The notes: generated from the letters alone by a model not told the origin. DNA of 64,000 nt from Actinophytocola sp044466355 (GCF_044466355.1 NZ_JBITMQ010000004.1:248001-312000), one strand, 5' to 3'; shown: positions 41,811-49,836, numbered from the stretch's first letter. Numbers and translations: made by a program.

Positions 41811-42023
41811 GTGGCAGACCCCGTACTGATCGTCATGGTGGCCGCGTGCGCGCAAGGCGTCGTGCGAGTGACCGATGCGGTGGCACGCTGGATCGGGTTG
41901 CGGGCCAGGATCGAGCTGGCCCGGATCGCGGCGGCCGCCCCGCCCGGCACGGAGGTCGCCGAACAGGATCGGCGGGGCCGCTGGCTGTTCCGATCACAGC
42001 GGCCGTGGAAGGACCCCTCGTGA
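41811..42023 (+). CDS. Small hydrophobic protein preceding the sigma factor (70 aa)
   Basis: GTG 41811 has GGAGGG eight bases upstream and gives a 70-residue product. A hydrophobic amphipathic N-terminal half (ADPVLIVMVAACAQGVVRVT, then DAVARWIGLRARIELARIAA) is followed by a short polar tail ending QRPWKDPS. The stop overlaps the sigma-factor start by GTGA, so they are translated as a pair. No family is recognised. A membrane-associated partner of the sigma factor, such as a minimal anti-sigma factor, would fit the position but nothing in the sequence proves it. An in-frame start at 41778 is possible. Confidence 0.6.
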   Translation: MADPVLIVMVAACAQGVVRVTDAVARWIGLRARIELARIAAAAPPGTEVAEQDRRGRWLFRSQRPWKDPS

Positions 42024-42883
42024 GTGAGCATGTCGACCGCGCGTCCCGCGTCCCGCCGCGATGGGCGTACATGGAGCCGTACTACCTCAAGTACGCGGAT
42101 CCGCTGCGGCGATACGTGCGCTACGTGGTCGCGAGCCGGGGACTCTCGGAAGCGGTGGTCGATACGGAAGGCGTGGTACACGAAGCGTTCTTCGCGATGT
42201 CCAGGCCGGGCAAGACCATCAACGAGCCGCTTGCGTGGTTGTTCGAGGTCGCCCGCAACCTGGTCAGTGACGTCGCCAGGAGGCACCAGCACCGCCGAGG
42301 CGACGGCGATCCGAACGTCCTGCTCGACACGCGGGCGTTCCAGTGGTCGTCCCTGACGCCCCAAACGAGCGCGGAGGAAGGCTACGAGCTGCGGCAGGTG
42401 ATGGCGGCTCTCCGGGAGCTGCCCGACCGCCAGAAGACGGCACTCTACCTGCACCGCGTCGAAGGGTGGTCCTATGAGGAGATCGCCGGCCTCCTCGGCA
42501 TCAACCAGTCAACCGTCGGAGTGCACATCCACAAAGGAGGCAAGCGCCTCCGTGAATGGTTCCGCCGCAACGCCAAGGCGATCATCGGCATTGTGTGGAC
42601 GGGCATAGCAGCGCTCGCCGCCGCCGCGCTGGGCGGAGAGCATGGCCTGGTCGCGGCGTTTGCCTCCGGCCTTCCTGGTCGTCGAGACGAGGAAGCGGAG
42701 CGGCGGCAGAAACGGAAGGGCACCGGAGGAAACCAGGTTGCCCGGGGCAAGTCCGAACCAGACTCGCCATCCCCAGCCAGCCCACCACCGGCACGGCGTC
42801 GTGGTCAGACGGCAGCATCGTCACGCCGGTCACGGAGGAAGGAAGTCCAGCGCCGCCGACGCCAACGTCCTCACCGACGGTGA
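42020..42883 (+). CDS. ECF-type RNA polymerase sigma factor with C-terminal membrane segment
   Basis: A 287-residue sigma-70-family protein. Region 2 covers about residues 15-85 (PYYLKYADPLRRYVRYVVAS; EPLAWLFEVARNLVSDVARR). Region 4 covers about 115-175 (LRELPDRQKTALYLHRVEGW, then SYEEIAGLLGINQSTVGVHI). An unusual extension of about 100 residues holds one predicted transmembrane helix (AIIGIVWTGIAALAAAALGG, about 188-207) and a very basic, proline-rich tail. Membrane-tethered ECF sigma factors exist but are uncommon. GTG 42020 follows GGAAGGA and overlaps the upstream small gene by GTGA. No separate anti-sigma gene is evident unless it is that small gene. Confidence 0.82.
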   Translation: MSEHVDRASRVPPRWAYMEPYYLKYADPLRRYVRYVVASRGLSEAVVDTEGVVHEAFFAMSRPGKTINEPLAWLFEVARNLVSDVARRHQHRRGDGDPNVLLDTRAFQWSSLTPQTSAEEGYELRQVMAALRELPDRQKTALYLHRVEGWSYEEIAGLLGINQSTVGVHIHKGGKRLREWFRRNAKAIIGIVWTGIAALAAAALGGEHGLVAAFASGLPGRRDEEAERRQKRKGTGGNQVARGKSEPDSPSPASPPPARRRGQTAASSRRSRRKEVQRRRRQRPHRR

Positions 42884-42900
42884 CCGAAACGCACGAGATG

Positions 42901-42942
42901 CGAAACGCCGGGTGGGTCATGATCGACTCACCCGGCGTTTCG
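42901..42942. terminator. Terminator after the sigma-factor gene (and facing the tRNA-Ser)
   Basis: A 14-bp perfect stem, CGAAACGCCGGGTG (42901-42914) with CACCCGGCGTTTCG (42929-42942), 17 bases after the sigma stop and 11 bases beyond the 3' end of the convergent tRNA-Ser. It probably serves both. Confidence 0.75.
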
Positions 42943-42953
42943 ACTGTTCAGCG

Positions 42954-43040
42954 CGGTAGCGGTGGGATTTGAACCCACGGAGGGCGTGAACCCTCACGCG
43001 CTTTCGAGGCGCGCTCCTTCGGCCGCTCGGACACGCTACC
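42954..43040 (-). tRNA. tRNA-Ser(CGA)
   Basis: An 87-base class II tRNA on the minus strand. The acceptor stem GGTAGCG pairs with CGCTACC. The anticodon stem CGCGC/GCGCG encloses loop CTCGAAA, giving anticodon CGA. A long variable arm and a T-loop TTCAAAT follow. CCA is not encoded. It reads UCG. Confidence 0.96.
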
Positions 43041-43083
43041 GACGGGAACGATACCGGACCGCTTCCGTGGGCTCGCACGGGGC

Positions 43084-43224
43084 GGCAGGCCGGCGCGCTG
43101 GACCACATCCTGGTCGGGCCGGATCGCGGGACTGGACCACGACGTCGTGCACACGAACGCCGAGTTCGCGAACCAGGTCAGCGACCACGTCCCGCAGGTG
43201 GTGCGTCCGACGCTCACCGGATGA
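43084..43224 (+). pseudogene. 3' remnant of an endonuclease/exonuclease/phosphatase-family gene
   Basis: One frame reads AGALDHILVGPDRG. After a one-base slip another reads LDHDVVHTNAEFANQVSDHV, then PQVVRPTLTG and a stop at 43222-43224. An LDH.L.....VVH.NAEF..QVSDH.PQVVR pattern is the usual C-terminus of secreted endonuclease/exonuclease/phosphatase-family enzymes, carrying the SDH active-site motif. The rest of the gene is absent and the fragment abuts the tRNA-Ser, so this is a degraded leftover, perhaps from a past rearrangement at the tRNA. Confidence 0.6.
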
Positions 43225-43268
43225 GCGATACTGCCGGGGCCTGACGTGGGAGAAACGAGGAGGACGTC

Positions 43269-43406
43269 ATGCCTGACAAGCAGGAGAACGAGGTCAGCCA
43301 GGGGAGGCACGCTGCGCCGGAGGGGGCGGAGCGGCACCCGCTGATCAACCTCGACCGAGACCCGACCCCGGGGCGCGCCGACCACGCCCGTCCCGAGGAG
43401 GACTGA
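43269..43406 (+). CDS. Small hydrophilic protein (45 aa)
   Basis: ATG 43269 is preceded by AGGAGG five bases upstream, an excellent ribosome site. The 45-residue product, MPDKQENEVSQGRHAAPEGA, then ERHPLINLDRDPTPGRADHA and RPEED, is highly charged, probably disordered, and lacks a signal peptide. A strong terminator follows 40 bases later, so it has its own transcription end. I recognise no family. Confidence 0.55.
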   Translation: MPDKQENEVSQGRHAAPEGAERHPLINLDRDPTPGRADHARPEED

Positions 43407-43446
43407 CCGCCGAGTGCGGTCGCGGTTCTCGGCGGCAGCTGAAACG

Positions 43447-43483
43447 ACGAAGGCCCGGCGTCCACGGACACCGGGCCTTTCGT
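43447..43483. terminator. Terminator between the 45-aa gene and tRNA-Ser(GGA)
   Basis: Stem ACGAAGGCCCGG (43447-43458) with CCGGGCCTTTCGT (43471-43483). The CCTTTCGT tail fits termination on the plus strand. It lies 13 bases beyond the 3' end of the convergent tRNA-Ser and may serve both. Confidence 0.75.
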
Positions 43484-43495
43484 CTGCTCAGAGCG

Positions 43496-43582
43496 CGGAG
43501 GATGCGGGATTTGAACCCGCGAGGGCTTTAACACCCAACACGATTTCCAATCGTGCGCACTAGGCCACTATGCGAATCCTCC
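43496..43582 (-). tRNA. tRNA-Ser(GGA)
   Basis: An 87-base class II tRNA on the minus strand. The acceptor stem GGAGGAT pairs with ATCCTCC. The anticodon stem CACGA/TCGTG encloses loop TTGGAAA, giving anticodon GGA. A long variable arm and a T-loop TTCAAAT follow. CCA is not encoded. It reads UCC/UCU. It lies downstream of argS on the same strand. Confidence 0.96.
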
Positions 43583-43635
43583 GCCGGAGAGGCTACCGGA
43601 CGTGCTCAGAGGCACCCAAAACGGGTGGTCAGCGG

Positions 43636-45375
43636 TCACATCCTGGCCGGCGCGACGATTCCCAGCAGGTCGAGGCCGTGGGCGAGAGTGCGGGCCGTGA
43701 GCCCGCACAGCGCGAGCCGGTTGCCGCGGACCGGCTCGTCGGCGGACAGCACGGGACACGTGTCGTAGAACGTGGTGAAGGCGCGCGCCACGTCGTACAG
43801 GTACCCGCACAGGCGGTGCGGTTCGAGCGTCTCGTTGACCTCGCCGAGCGTGGTGCCGTACCCGTCCAGTGCGAGCACCAGAGCGCGTTCCGCGGGCTGC
43901 GGTGGGACGCTCGGGTCGACCGTGGTTTCCAGGTCGCCTGACTTGCGCAGGATGGACCGGACCCGTGCGTGTGCGTACTGCAGGTAGACGCCGGTGTTGC
44001 CGCTCAGGGACACCATGCGGTCGGTGTCGAACGTGTAGTCCCTGGTCCGGGACGTCGACAGGTCCGCGTACTTCACCGCGCCGATTCCCGCCAGTTCGGC
44101 GATCCGGTCGAGTTCGGCGGGCGGCAGGTCGGGGTTCTTCTCCTCGACGACCACCCGCGCGTGGGCGACCGCGTCGTCCAGCAGGTCCATGAGCCGCACG
44201 GTGCCGCCCTCGCGGGTCTTGAACGGCCGTCCGTCCGGGCCGAGGACGGTGCCGAACGGGACGTGCCGGGCCTCGACGTCGTCGGTGAGCCAGCCCGCGC
44301 GGCGTGCGGCTTCGAAGATCAGCCGGAAGTGTTGTGCCTGCCGGGAGTCGGTGACGTAGAGCAGGCGGACGGCCGTCAGGTCGCGGATGCGGTACCGGAT
44401 CGTGGCGAGGTCGGTGGTGTCGTAGCCGTATCCGCCGTCCCGTTTGCGGACCATGAGCGGGACCGGTTTGCCTTCCGGGCCGGTGACCTCCTCGGAGAAG
44501 ATCACCACCGCGCCTTCGCTCTCCACCGCGAGCCCGCCGGCCTCGAGTTCGGCGATCGTGCCCGCGAGCATGGGGTTGTACTTGGACTCGCCCGCCGAGT
44601 CCGCCGGGGTGAGCAGGACGTCGAGCCGGTCGTAGATGTCGCGGAACGCCTTCTCCGACTCGGCGACGATCTCCTGCCAGCGGGCGATCGTGTCCGGGTC
44701 GCCCGCCTGCAACCGGACCACGCGGGCACGTGCGCGGTCGGCGAAGTCCTGGTCGGCGTCGAAGGCCTTGCGCGCGGCCTTGTACAGCTCGTCCAGCGCC
44801 GACACCGCGGACTGGCCCTCGTCGTGGTGCCACGTGGCGTCCGGGTGCTCGTCCAGGTACTGGATCAGCATGCCGAACTGGGTGCCCCAGTCGCCGAGGT
44901 GGTTCTGGCGGACGACCTCCGCGCCCAGGAAGCCCAGCACGCGGGCGAGGCTGTCGCCGATGATCGTGGTGCGGAGGTGCCCGACGTGCATCTCCTTGGC
45001 GAAGTTGGGGGCGGAGTAGTCGATGACCGTCCGGCGTCCCCGCTCTGGCTCGCCGACGCCGAGCCGGTCGTCGGCGAGACGTGCGGTGACCTGCTGCCAC
45101 ACGGCACGGTCGGCCACGGTGATGTTCAGGAAACCCGGGCCCGACCGCTCGACCGTGCCGATCACGTCGCCGTCCAGCGCGGTGGTCAGCTCGGCGGCGA
45201 GGTCGGCGGGCCTGGCCTTGGCCGTCTTGGCCAGGGCGAGCGCGGCGTTGGACTGGAAGTCCGCATGTTCCGATCGGCGCACAACGGGGTCGGCTCCCGC
45301 CAGCTCAGGACGTGCGATCGCGATCGCGTCCGACACGGCACCGGCAATCTGGTCGAGAAGTGATGACACCGTCAT
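43636..45375 (-). CDS. argS: Arginyl-tRNA synthetase
   Basis: A 579-residue class I synthetase charging tRNA-Arg. The N-terminal Add1 domain (RRSEHADFQSNAALALAKTA) precedes the catalytic domain, with the HIGH motif as HVGH near residue 130 (APNFAKEMHVGHLRTTIIGD). A Rossmann core with GYGYDTTDLATIRYRI follows. The KMSKS position is replaced by a non-lysine segment (GRPFKTREGGTVRLMDLL), as in many ArgRS enzymes. The C-terminal DALR anticodon-binding domain runs from GVYLQYAHARVRSILRKSGD to the end. Length is normal. It ends upstream of tRNA-Ser(GGA) on the same strand. Confidence 0.97.
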   Translation of the reverse strand: MTVSSLLDQIAGAVSDAIAIARPELAGADPVVRRSEHADFQSNAALALAKTAKARPADLAAELTTALDGDVIGTVERSGPGFLNITVADRAVWQQVTARLADDRLGVGEPERGRRTVIDYSAPNFAKEMHVGHLRTTIIGDSLARVLGFLGAEVVRQNHLGDWGTQFGMLIQYLDEHPDATWHHDEGQSAVSALDELYKAARKAFDADQDFADRARARVVRLQAGDPDTIARWQEIVAESEKAFRDIYDRLDVLLTPADSAGESKYNPMLAGTIAELEAGGLAVESEGAVVIFSEEVTGPEGKPVPLMVRKRDGGYGYDTTDLATIRYRIRDLTAVRLLYVTDSRQAQHFRLIFEAARRAGWLTDDVEARHVPFGTVLGPDGRPFKTREGGTVRLMDLLDDAVAHARVVVEEKNPDLPPAELDRIAELAGIGAVKYADLSTSRTRDYTFDTDRMVSLSGNTGVYLQYAHARVRSILRKSGDLETTVDPSVPPQPAERALVLALDGYGTTLGEVNETLEPHRLCGYLYDVARAFTTFYDTCPVLSADEPVRGNRLALCGLTARTLAHGLDLLGIVAPARM

Positions 45376-45387
45376 GGCGTCACTCTG

Positions 45388-46593
45388 TCAGGTCCCGTCA
45401 ACTCGTTTGGCCTGGGCGGCGCGCAAGGTCAGGTAGTGCTGCTCGGGCGTGCTCGTGGTGCGGCTCGCGGCGATGCGGTACTCCTCGGCGGCCGCGCCGT
45501 GGTCGCCCGCCATGTCCAGCAGGTGCGCGCGGACGGCGTGCAGGCGGTGGTGGTTCGCTATCCGCTTGTCGGTGGCGACGGCGGTGAGCAGGTCCAGCGC
45601 GGCGGCCGGGCCGTGGACCATCGCGAACGCGACCGCGTGGTTGAGCGCGACCATCGGGTTGTCGGACATGCCGCGCAGCACTCCGTAGAGGGCGAGCAGT
45701 TGCGGCCAGTCGGTGTCGTCGGCGCTCTCGGCCTCGTCGTGGACGGCGTTGATCGCGGCCTGCACCTGGTACGGGCCGACCGGACCGCGGGGCAGCGCGG
45801 CGGAGATCAGCGCGACGCCCTCGGCGATCGCGGTCCGGTCCCAGCGGGTGCGGTCCTGGTCGGTCAGCGGGATCAGCTCGCCGGTCGGACCGGTGCGGGC
45901 GTCTCGGCGGGCGTCGGTGAGCAGCATCAACGCCAGGAGACCGGTGACCTCGCTGTCGTCGGGTAGCAGTGCGTGCAGGGCGCGGGTGAGCCGGACCGCC
46001 TCGGCGGACAGGTCACCTCGTTGCAGGTCAGGGCCGCTGCTGGCGTAGCCCTCGTTGAAGATCAGGTACAGGACGTGCAGCACGGCCGCGAGCCGGGCGC
46101 CGCGGTCGGCGGGGAGCCGGAACGGGATGCCCGACTCCTTGATCCGCAGCTTGGCGCGGCTGATGCGCTGCCCCATCGTCTTCTCGGGGATGAGGAACGC
46201 GTGCGCGATCTCCGTGGTGGTGAGGCCACCGACCGCACGCAGGGTGAGCGCGATCGCGTCCGGCGGTTTCAGCGCGGGATGGCAGCACATGAACAGCAGG
46301 ACGAGCGTGTCGTCCTGGTCGGGCACGTCCGGCGGCGGCTCGGGCGGGTGCTCCTCCTCGCGGCGGCGCCGGGCCTGCTCGCTGCGGAGGTGGTCGAGCA
46401 CGCGGCGGTGCGCGACCTGGATGAGCCAGCCGCGGGGGTAGTCGGGCAGGCCGTCGCGCGGCCACTGCTCGGCGGCCGCGAGCAGCGCGTCCTGGACGGC
46501 GTCCTCCGCGGCGGCGAAGTCGTCGTGCCGGCGCATGAGCGCGCCGAGGACCTGCGGCGCGAGGTCGCGCAGCAGGTCCTCGGTGGTGCTCAC
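45388..46593 (-). CDS. ECF42-type RNA polymerase sigma factor
   Basis: A 401-residue sigma factor of the ECF42 group. Region 2 (HDDFAAAEDAVQDALLAAAE; YPRGWLIQVAHRRVLDHLRS) and region 4 (LRAVGGLTTTEIAHAFLIPE, then KTMGQRISRAKLRIKESGIP) are followed by a C-terminal extension of about 200 residues with TPR-like helices (LLALYGVLRGMSDNPMVALN). The extension is characteristic of ECF42 and needed for activity in studied members. The GTG start overlaps the stop of the DGPF-protein gene by GTGA, the hallmark genomic pairing of this group. No anti-sigma gene is expected or seen. Confidence 0.95.
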   Translation of the reverse strand: MSTTEDLLRDLAPQVLGALMRRHDDFAAAEDAVQDALLAAAEQWPRDGLPDYPRGWLIQVAHRRVLDHLRSEQARRRREEEHPPEPPPDVPDQDDTLVLLFMCCHPALKPPDAIALTLRAVGGLTTTEIAHAFLIPEKTMGQRISRAKLRIKESGIPFRLPADRGARLAAVLHVLYLIFNEGYASSGPDLQRGDLSAEAVRLTRALHALLPDDSEVTGLLALMLLTDARRDARTGPTGELIPLTDQDRTRWDRTAIAEGVALISAALPRGPVGPYQVQAAINAVHDEAESADDTDWPQLLALYGVLRGMSDNPMVALNHAVAFAMVHGPAAALDLLTAVATDKRIANHHRLHAVRAHLLDMAGDHGAAAEEYRIAASRTTSTPEQHYLTLRAAQAKRVDGT

Positions 46594-46988
46594 GCGTCCT
46601 GGGCGGGCGCGGACATGATCTGCCGCACCTCGATCGGGAGGTTGAGCGAGACGCCGCCGGGGCCCGGCGCGGCCGACGCAGCGGCGGCGAGCTCGATCGC
46701 GCGGTCGAGGCTCTCGACGTCGACCACCCAGAAACCGGCCAGGAACTCCTTGGACTCGGGGAACGGGCCGTCGGTCACCGCGGGCACGCCGGTCGCCGAC
46801 GAGCGGACGATCCTGGCCTCCCCGGGATCCGCGAGGCCCTGCGCGTCGACGAACTCACCGTCGGCGACGATCTTCTTGTTGAGGTCGTGCATGAAGTCGA
46901 TGTGGGCCTTGATGTCGGCCGGGTCCCACGTGTGGATCGGCGGGTGCCCGAGGCCTTCGCTCACCTGCATGAGGAGCATGTACTTCAC
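46590..46988 (-). CDS. DGPF/YCII-domain protein, partner of ECF42 sigma factor
   Basis: A 132-residue YciI-like protein with the name-giving motif as DGPFPESKEFLAGFWVVDVE near residue 72. The N-terminus MKYMLLMQVSEGLGHPPIHT is typical. GTG 46988 has AAGGAG upstream. DGPF proteins accompany ECF42 sigma factors and are often among their targets; their biochemical role is unsettled. The leftward promoter-like core of copy D (47113-47091) points at this gene, so this operon may be driven by that element. Confidence 0.93.
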   Translation of the reverse strand: MKYMLLMQVSEGLGHPPIHTWDPADIKAHIDFMHDLNKKIVADGEFVDAQGLADPGEARIVRSSATGVPAVTDGPFPESKEFLAGFWVVDVESLDRAIELAAAASAAPGPGGVSLNLPIEVRQIMSAPAQDA

Positions 46989-47090
46989 GGGGTTCTCCTT
47001 ACGTCTGCGCGCCCGGCTGGCTGCGGTCGCGGGTACGTCGGAGCGCCGACGAGGATTTCTACAGGGCTTGGCCTCCGGCCCCCGGTTTCC

Positions 47091-47113
47091 ACGCTACGGC
47101 ATGGGACCGACGG
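47091..47113 (-). promoter_or_regulatory. PafBC-type promoter core (copy D, leftward)
   Basis: On the minus strand: CCGTCGGTC, eight bases, then TAGCGT. The -10 fits TAnnnT; the upstream half has two mismatches. It points at the DGPF gene start, about 100 bases away. Confidence 0.45.
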
Positions 47114-47206
47114 TTTCGGCGTGGTCGGGCGGGTTGTGGATGAACCTGTGGACAACCTCGTGAGCTGTGGACAAACCTCGTGGTCACAGCGGTCACGCGA
47201 CCCGCA

Positions 47207-47229
47207 TTGTCGGTCCCCGCCCGTACGCT
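47207..47229 (+). promoter_or_regulatory. PafBC-type promoter core (copy D, rightward)
   Basis: TTGTCGGTC, eight bases, then TACGCT; one mismatch to the consensus. It would transcribe antisense into the Nudix gene. Confidence 0.5.
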
Positions 47230-47254
47230 GGTGATCGGGGGCCGGTGGCCGTCC

Positions 47255-47665
47255 TCACCACTCCACGTGGCCGTACGTGACGCCGTTCCGGTACTGCGTC
47301 ACTCCGGCCGCGGTGTACGGGACGGTGTTGTCCGGCAACGTGGCCGCCCACCGCAGGCCGCCGCACTTGTGCGGTTCCGCGTTCACCGGTTCGCCGCGCC
47401 ACGACTCGGCCTCGAAGAAGAAGCCCACCCTCGGCGCCTCGCCCGGGCGCTGGACGTGCACGACCGTCGCGAGCCGGGCCGCGTCCACCTCGACCGCGAC
47501 CTCCTCACGTGCCTCCCGCACGGCCGCCGCCAGCGGTTCCTCGCCCGGCTCGACCTTGCCGCTCGGCAGGTTCCACAGCCCGTCGGCGTACCCCGTGTTC
47601 TCCCGCAGCGCCAAGAGGATCCGCGACCCGCGCACGAACAACAGGAACACGTCGAGGGCGACCAC
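47255..47665 (-). CDS. Nudix hydrolase (MutT-like)
   Basis: A 136-residue single-domain Nudix protein. The Nudix box is canonical, with GKVEPGEEPLAAAVREAREE near residue 36, continuing VAVEV. The N-terminal DVFLLFVRGSRILLALRENT strand is typical of MutT-like NTP or dinucleotide hydrolases. Substrate is unknown. It starts two bases after the stop of the geosmin synthase gene on the same strand, so it may be co-transcribed. It ends next to copy D. Confidence 0.92.
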   Translation of the reverse strand: MVALDVFLLFVRGSRILLALRENTGYADGLWNLPSGKVEPGEEPLAAAVREAREEVAVEVDAARLATVVHVQRPGEAPRVGFFFEAESWRGEPVNAEPHKCGGLRWAATLPDNTVPYTAAGVTQYRNGVTYGHVEW

Positions 47666-47667
47666 CC

Positions 47668-49836
47668 TCAGGACACCAGATGCCGCGCAGCCGACGTGCC
47701 CAGACCGCTCAGCGCCCCGACCCGCACGGGCACCGACGACACCTGCGCCCGCAGGTCCTCCTCCGTGTACCGGTGACAGCCGCGGTGCCAGTTCAGGATG
47801 CCCGCCAGCCAGTCCCGCAGCTCATGCACGTACTCGAGCAACGCGCCGCGCGCGTCGGCGGACAGCTCGTCGAGCACCGCGGGCAGTTCGGCGGCCACGA
47901 CGTGCTCGAACTGCTCCACCCGCGCCCTGAGCAGGTCGTTCACCACCTCGAACGCGCGCTCCTGCGAGCACGACAGGAAGTTCCGCACGACCAGCACCGC
48001 GTTGTGCAGCTCGCCCTCGTACTCGATCTCCTTGCGGTAGGAGAACATGTCGTTGATCAGGCACGCCGAGTCCATGGCCGCGTTCTCCAGCGACTGCACC
48101 GGCCGCGTGCGGTAGACGTGTTCCGGCAGCACGCCGAGGTGCGCGATCCGCGACAGGCTCTTCGTCATGTCCGAGCCGAACGTGCGCCGCCGCATCTCCA
48201 CGTAGTCCACCGGGTCGGGGATGCGGTTCAGCCGCTGGTTGTCCAGCTCCCACAGCCAGCTGTCGAGCATGATCACGACCGAGTCGCGGAACATTCGGCG
48301 CGCGGGGACCTCCATCGGGCCCGCGGTGCGTGCCCAGAGATCGGCGAGCGCGCGTTCCAACGCGGTCGCCGGAAGGACCGTCGGCACCGTCAGCTCCACC
48401 GGCATCAACGCCTTGAGACGTTCGGTGGCGGCACGCGCACTGGCGATGTCACCGCCTCGCCCCCACACGCGTGGGTACAGGTCGTCGCCGTAGGTGCCCC
48501 ATGCCAGCCACGCGGACGAAAGGTCCAGCGCTTCCGGTGTGGCGGACGGGTGGATGCCCGCGGCGCACAGCGGCAGGTCGTTGTCCCGCAACGCCTGCTC
48601 GTCCCACACGCCCTCGGACAGGATGCCCATCGACCGGCACCACGTCACGACGTTCTCGCGGGCGGCGTCGAGGTGCGGCGACAGGTTCAGTTCGAAGGGG
48701 ACGTACATCTCCGGCAGGTCGTACGACCCGACCGGTTCGAACGGCACGTGGCTGAACGCCCGCGCCCGCTGCGGCGCCGTGCCGGCGAGCGACCGCACGA
48801 TCCGTGCCGCGGACGTGCCGATCCCGGCGGGCCCGTCGAGCGGCCGGGCGGTCTGGTTCATGTAGCGCGACGAGCGCAGGTGCCATTCGTGGCCGCCGGA
48901 CTGCCAGTCCTGCAGGCCTTTCACGTACGCGGCCACCCCGGCGGGTTCGGCGCCGTGCTCGGCAAGAAGGGGTGGCACCTCGGTCAGTGCGGTGTGTTCG
49001 AACTGGTGCAGCCGCGACGTCAGCAGATCGTTGACCGCGTCGGCGGCCTCCTGGGTGGACAGCCCGAGGAATTTCTCGAACACGAGAATGCCGTTGGAGA
49101 GTTCACCTTCGTCGAGCACTTCGCGTTCGTAGGAAAAGATGTCGTTGCGCAGGTGGACGGCGTCGGCGAAGGTGTCGCGCAGCACGGTCAACGCCCGGCT
49201 GCCCGCGACGGAAGCGGGCACCTCGGCGCCCACGGCGTGCTCGATCAGGTTCGCCGACCACGGCGCACCACCGACCTTGCGCCGCATCTCGACGTATTCG
49301 ATCGGATTCGAGACACGCCCCTCACTGATGTTGGCCAGCTCCCACAGAGACTCGTCGAGCAAGTTCTTGGTGCTCTCGACGAACCGCCGCCGAAAATCCG
49401 GGGAATGCGAAGGAACAGTACGCCCCCAGAGATCGGCGAGCCCCCGCTCCACCGGATTGGTGGGCTCGTCACCGATCTCCCCGTCAACCGGCATGAACAG
49501 GGCAAGCCGCTCCAGGTAGGCGTGCGCGGCAGGCAGGTCCCGAGTCCGCTTGAACAACTCAAGGAAGTGGTCGTCAAAGTAAAAAACCCAGACATACCAG
49601 TCCGTGACAAGTTCAAGATCAACCGAAGAACAATCCGGATGCGTATAAGCACACAACAAAGCATAATCATGGGAGTCGAAATCACTCTCATCCCAGATCT
49701 TGGCCCCGTTCTGCGGCACATCGATCATGTCCATCTCACGAGCCCAGCCCTTGCTGTGCTCCCGGGCCTGCTCGAGATGCGGATTGATCCGCGCCGGATA
49801 AGGCATGTAGAACTCCGGCAATTCGAACGGCTGCAT
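47668..49836 (-). CDS. geoA: Geosmin synthase (germacradienol/geosmin synthase)
   Basis: A 722-residue two-domain terpene synthase that turns farnesyl diphosphate into germacradienol and then geosmin. The N-terminal domain has the acidic motif DDHFLE at 88-93 and the NSE-type motif NDIFSYEREVLDEGEL near 230. The C-terminal domain has the atypical acidic motif DDLYPRVWG near 450 and NDMFSYRKEIEYEGEL near 594. Length and both motif sets match characterised geosmin synthases of Streptomyces. ATG 49836 has GGAAGGGG four bases upstream and gives the standard N-terminus PFELPEFYMPYPARINPHLE. Confidence 0.97.
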   Translation of the reverse strand: MQPFELPEFYMPYPARINPHLEQAREHSKGWAREMDMIDVPQNGAKIWDESDFDSHDYALLCAYTHPDCSSVDLELVTDWYVWVFYFDDHFLELFKRTRDLPAAHAYLERLALFMPVDGEIGDEPTNPVERGLADLWGRTVPSHSPDFRRRFVESTKNLLDESLWELANISEGRVSNPIEYVEMRRKVGGAPWSANLIEHAVGAEVPASVAGSRALTVLRDTFADAVHLRNDIFSYEREVLDEGELSNGILVFEKFLGLSTQEAADAVNDLLTSRLHQFEHTALTEVPPLLAEHGAEPAGVAAYVKGLQDWQSGGHEWHLRSSRYMNQTARPLDGPAGIGTSAARIVRSLAGTAPQRARAFSHVPFEPVGSYDLPEMYVPFELNLSPHLDAARENVVTWCRSMGILSEGVWDEQALRDNDLPLCAAGIHPSATPEALDLSSAWLAWGTYGDDLYPRVWGRGGDIASARAATERLKALMPVELTVPTVLPATALERALADLWARTAGPMEVPARRMFRDSVVIMLDSWLWELDNQRLNRIPDPVDYVEMRRRTFGSDMTKSLSRIAHLGVLPEHVYRTRPVQSLENAAMDSACLINDMFSYRKEIEYEGELHNAVLVVRNFLSCSQERAFEVVNDLLRARVEQFEHVVAAELPAVLDELSADARGALLEYVHELRDWLAGILNWHRGCHRYTEEDLRAQVSSVPVRVGALSGLGTSAARHLVS

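Larger units (their letters stand above)
47070..47250. repeat. Composite intergenic inverted-repeat element, copy D
   Basis: It has the same plan as copy B. Imperfect inverted arms (about 47070-47094 and 47226-47250, sharing GGCCNCCGGCCCCCG) enclose DnaA-box-like sites TGTGGACAA at 47147-47155 and 47166-47174 plus a weaker TGTGGATGA at 47135. There are outward-facing PafBC-type cores in both arms. The right arm ends five bases before the stop of the Nudix gene; the left core faces the DGPF/ECF42 operon. Confidence 0.68.

Noticed and set aside
42556..42972. Alternative frame over the sigma-factor tail (PAPPTPTSSPTVTETHE)
   Set aside because: It looks protein-like only locally, lacks a ribosome site, and its upstream part is antisense-like; a frameshift in the tail cannot be excluded but is not supported.
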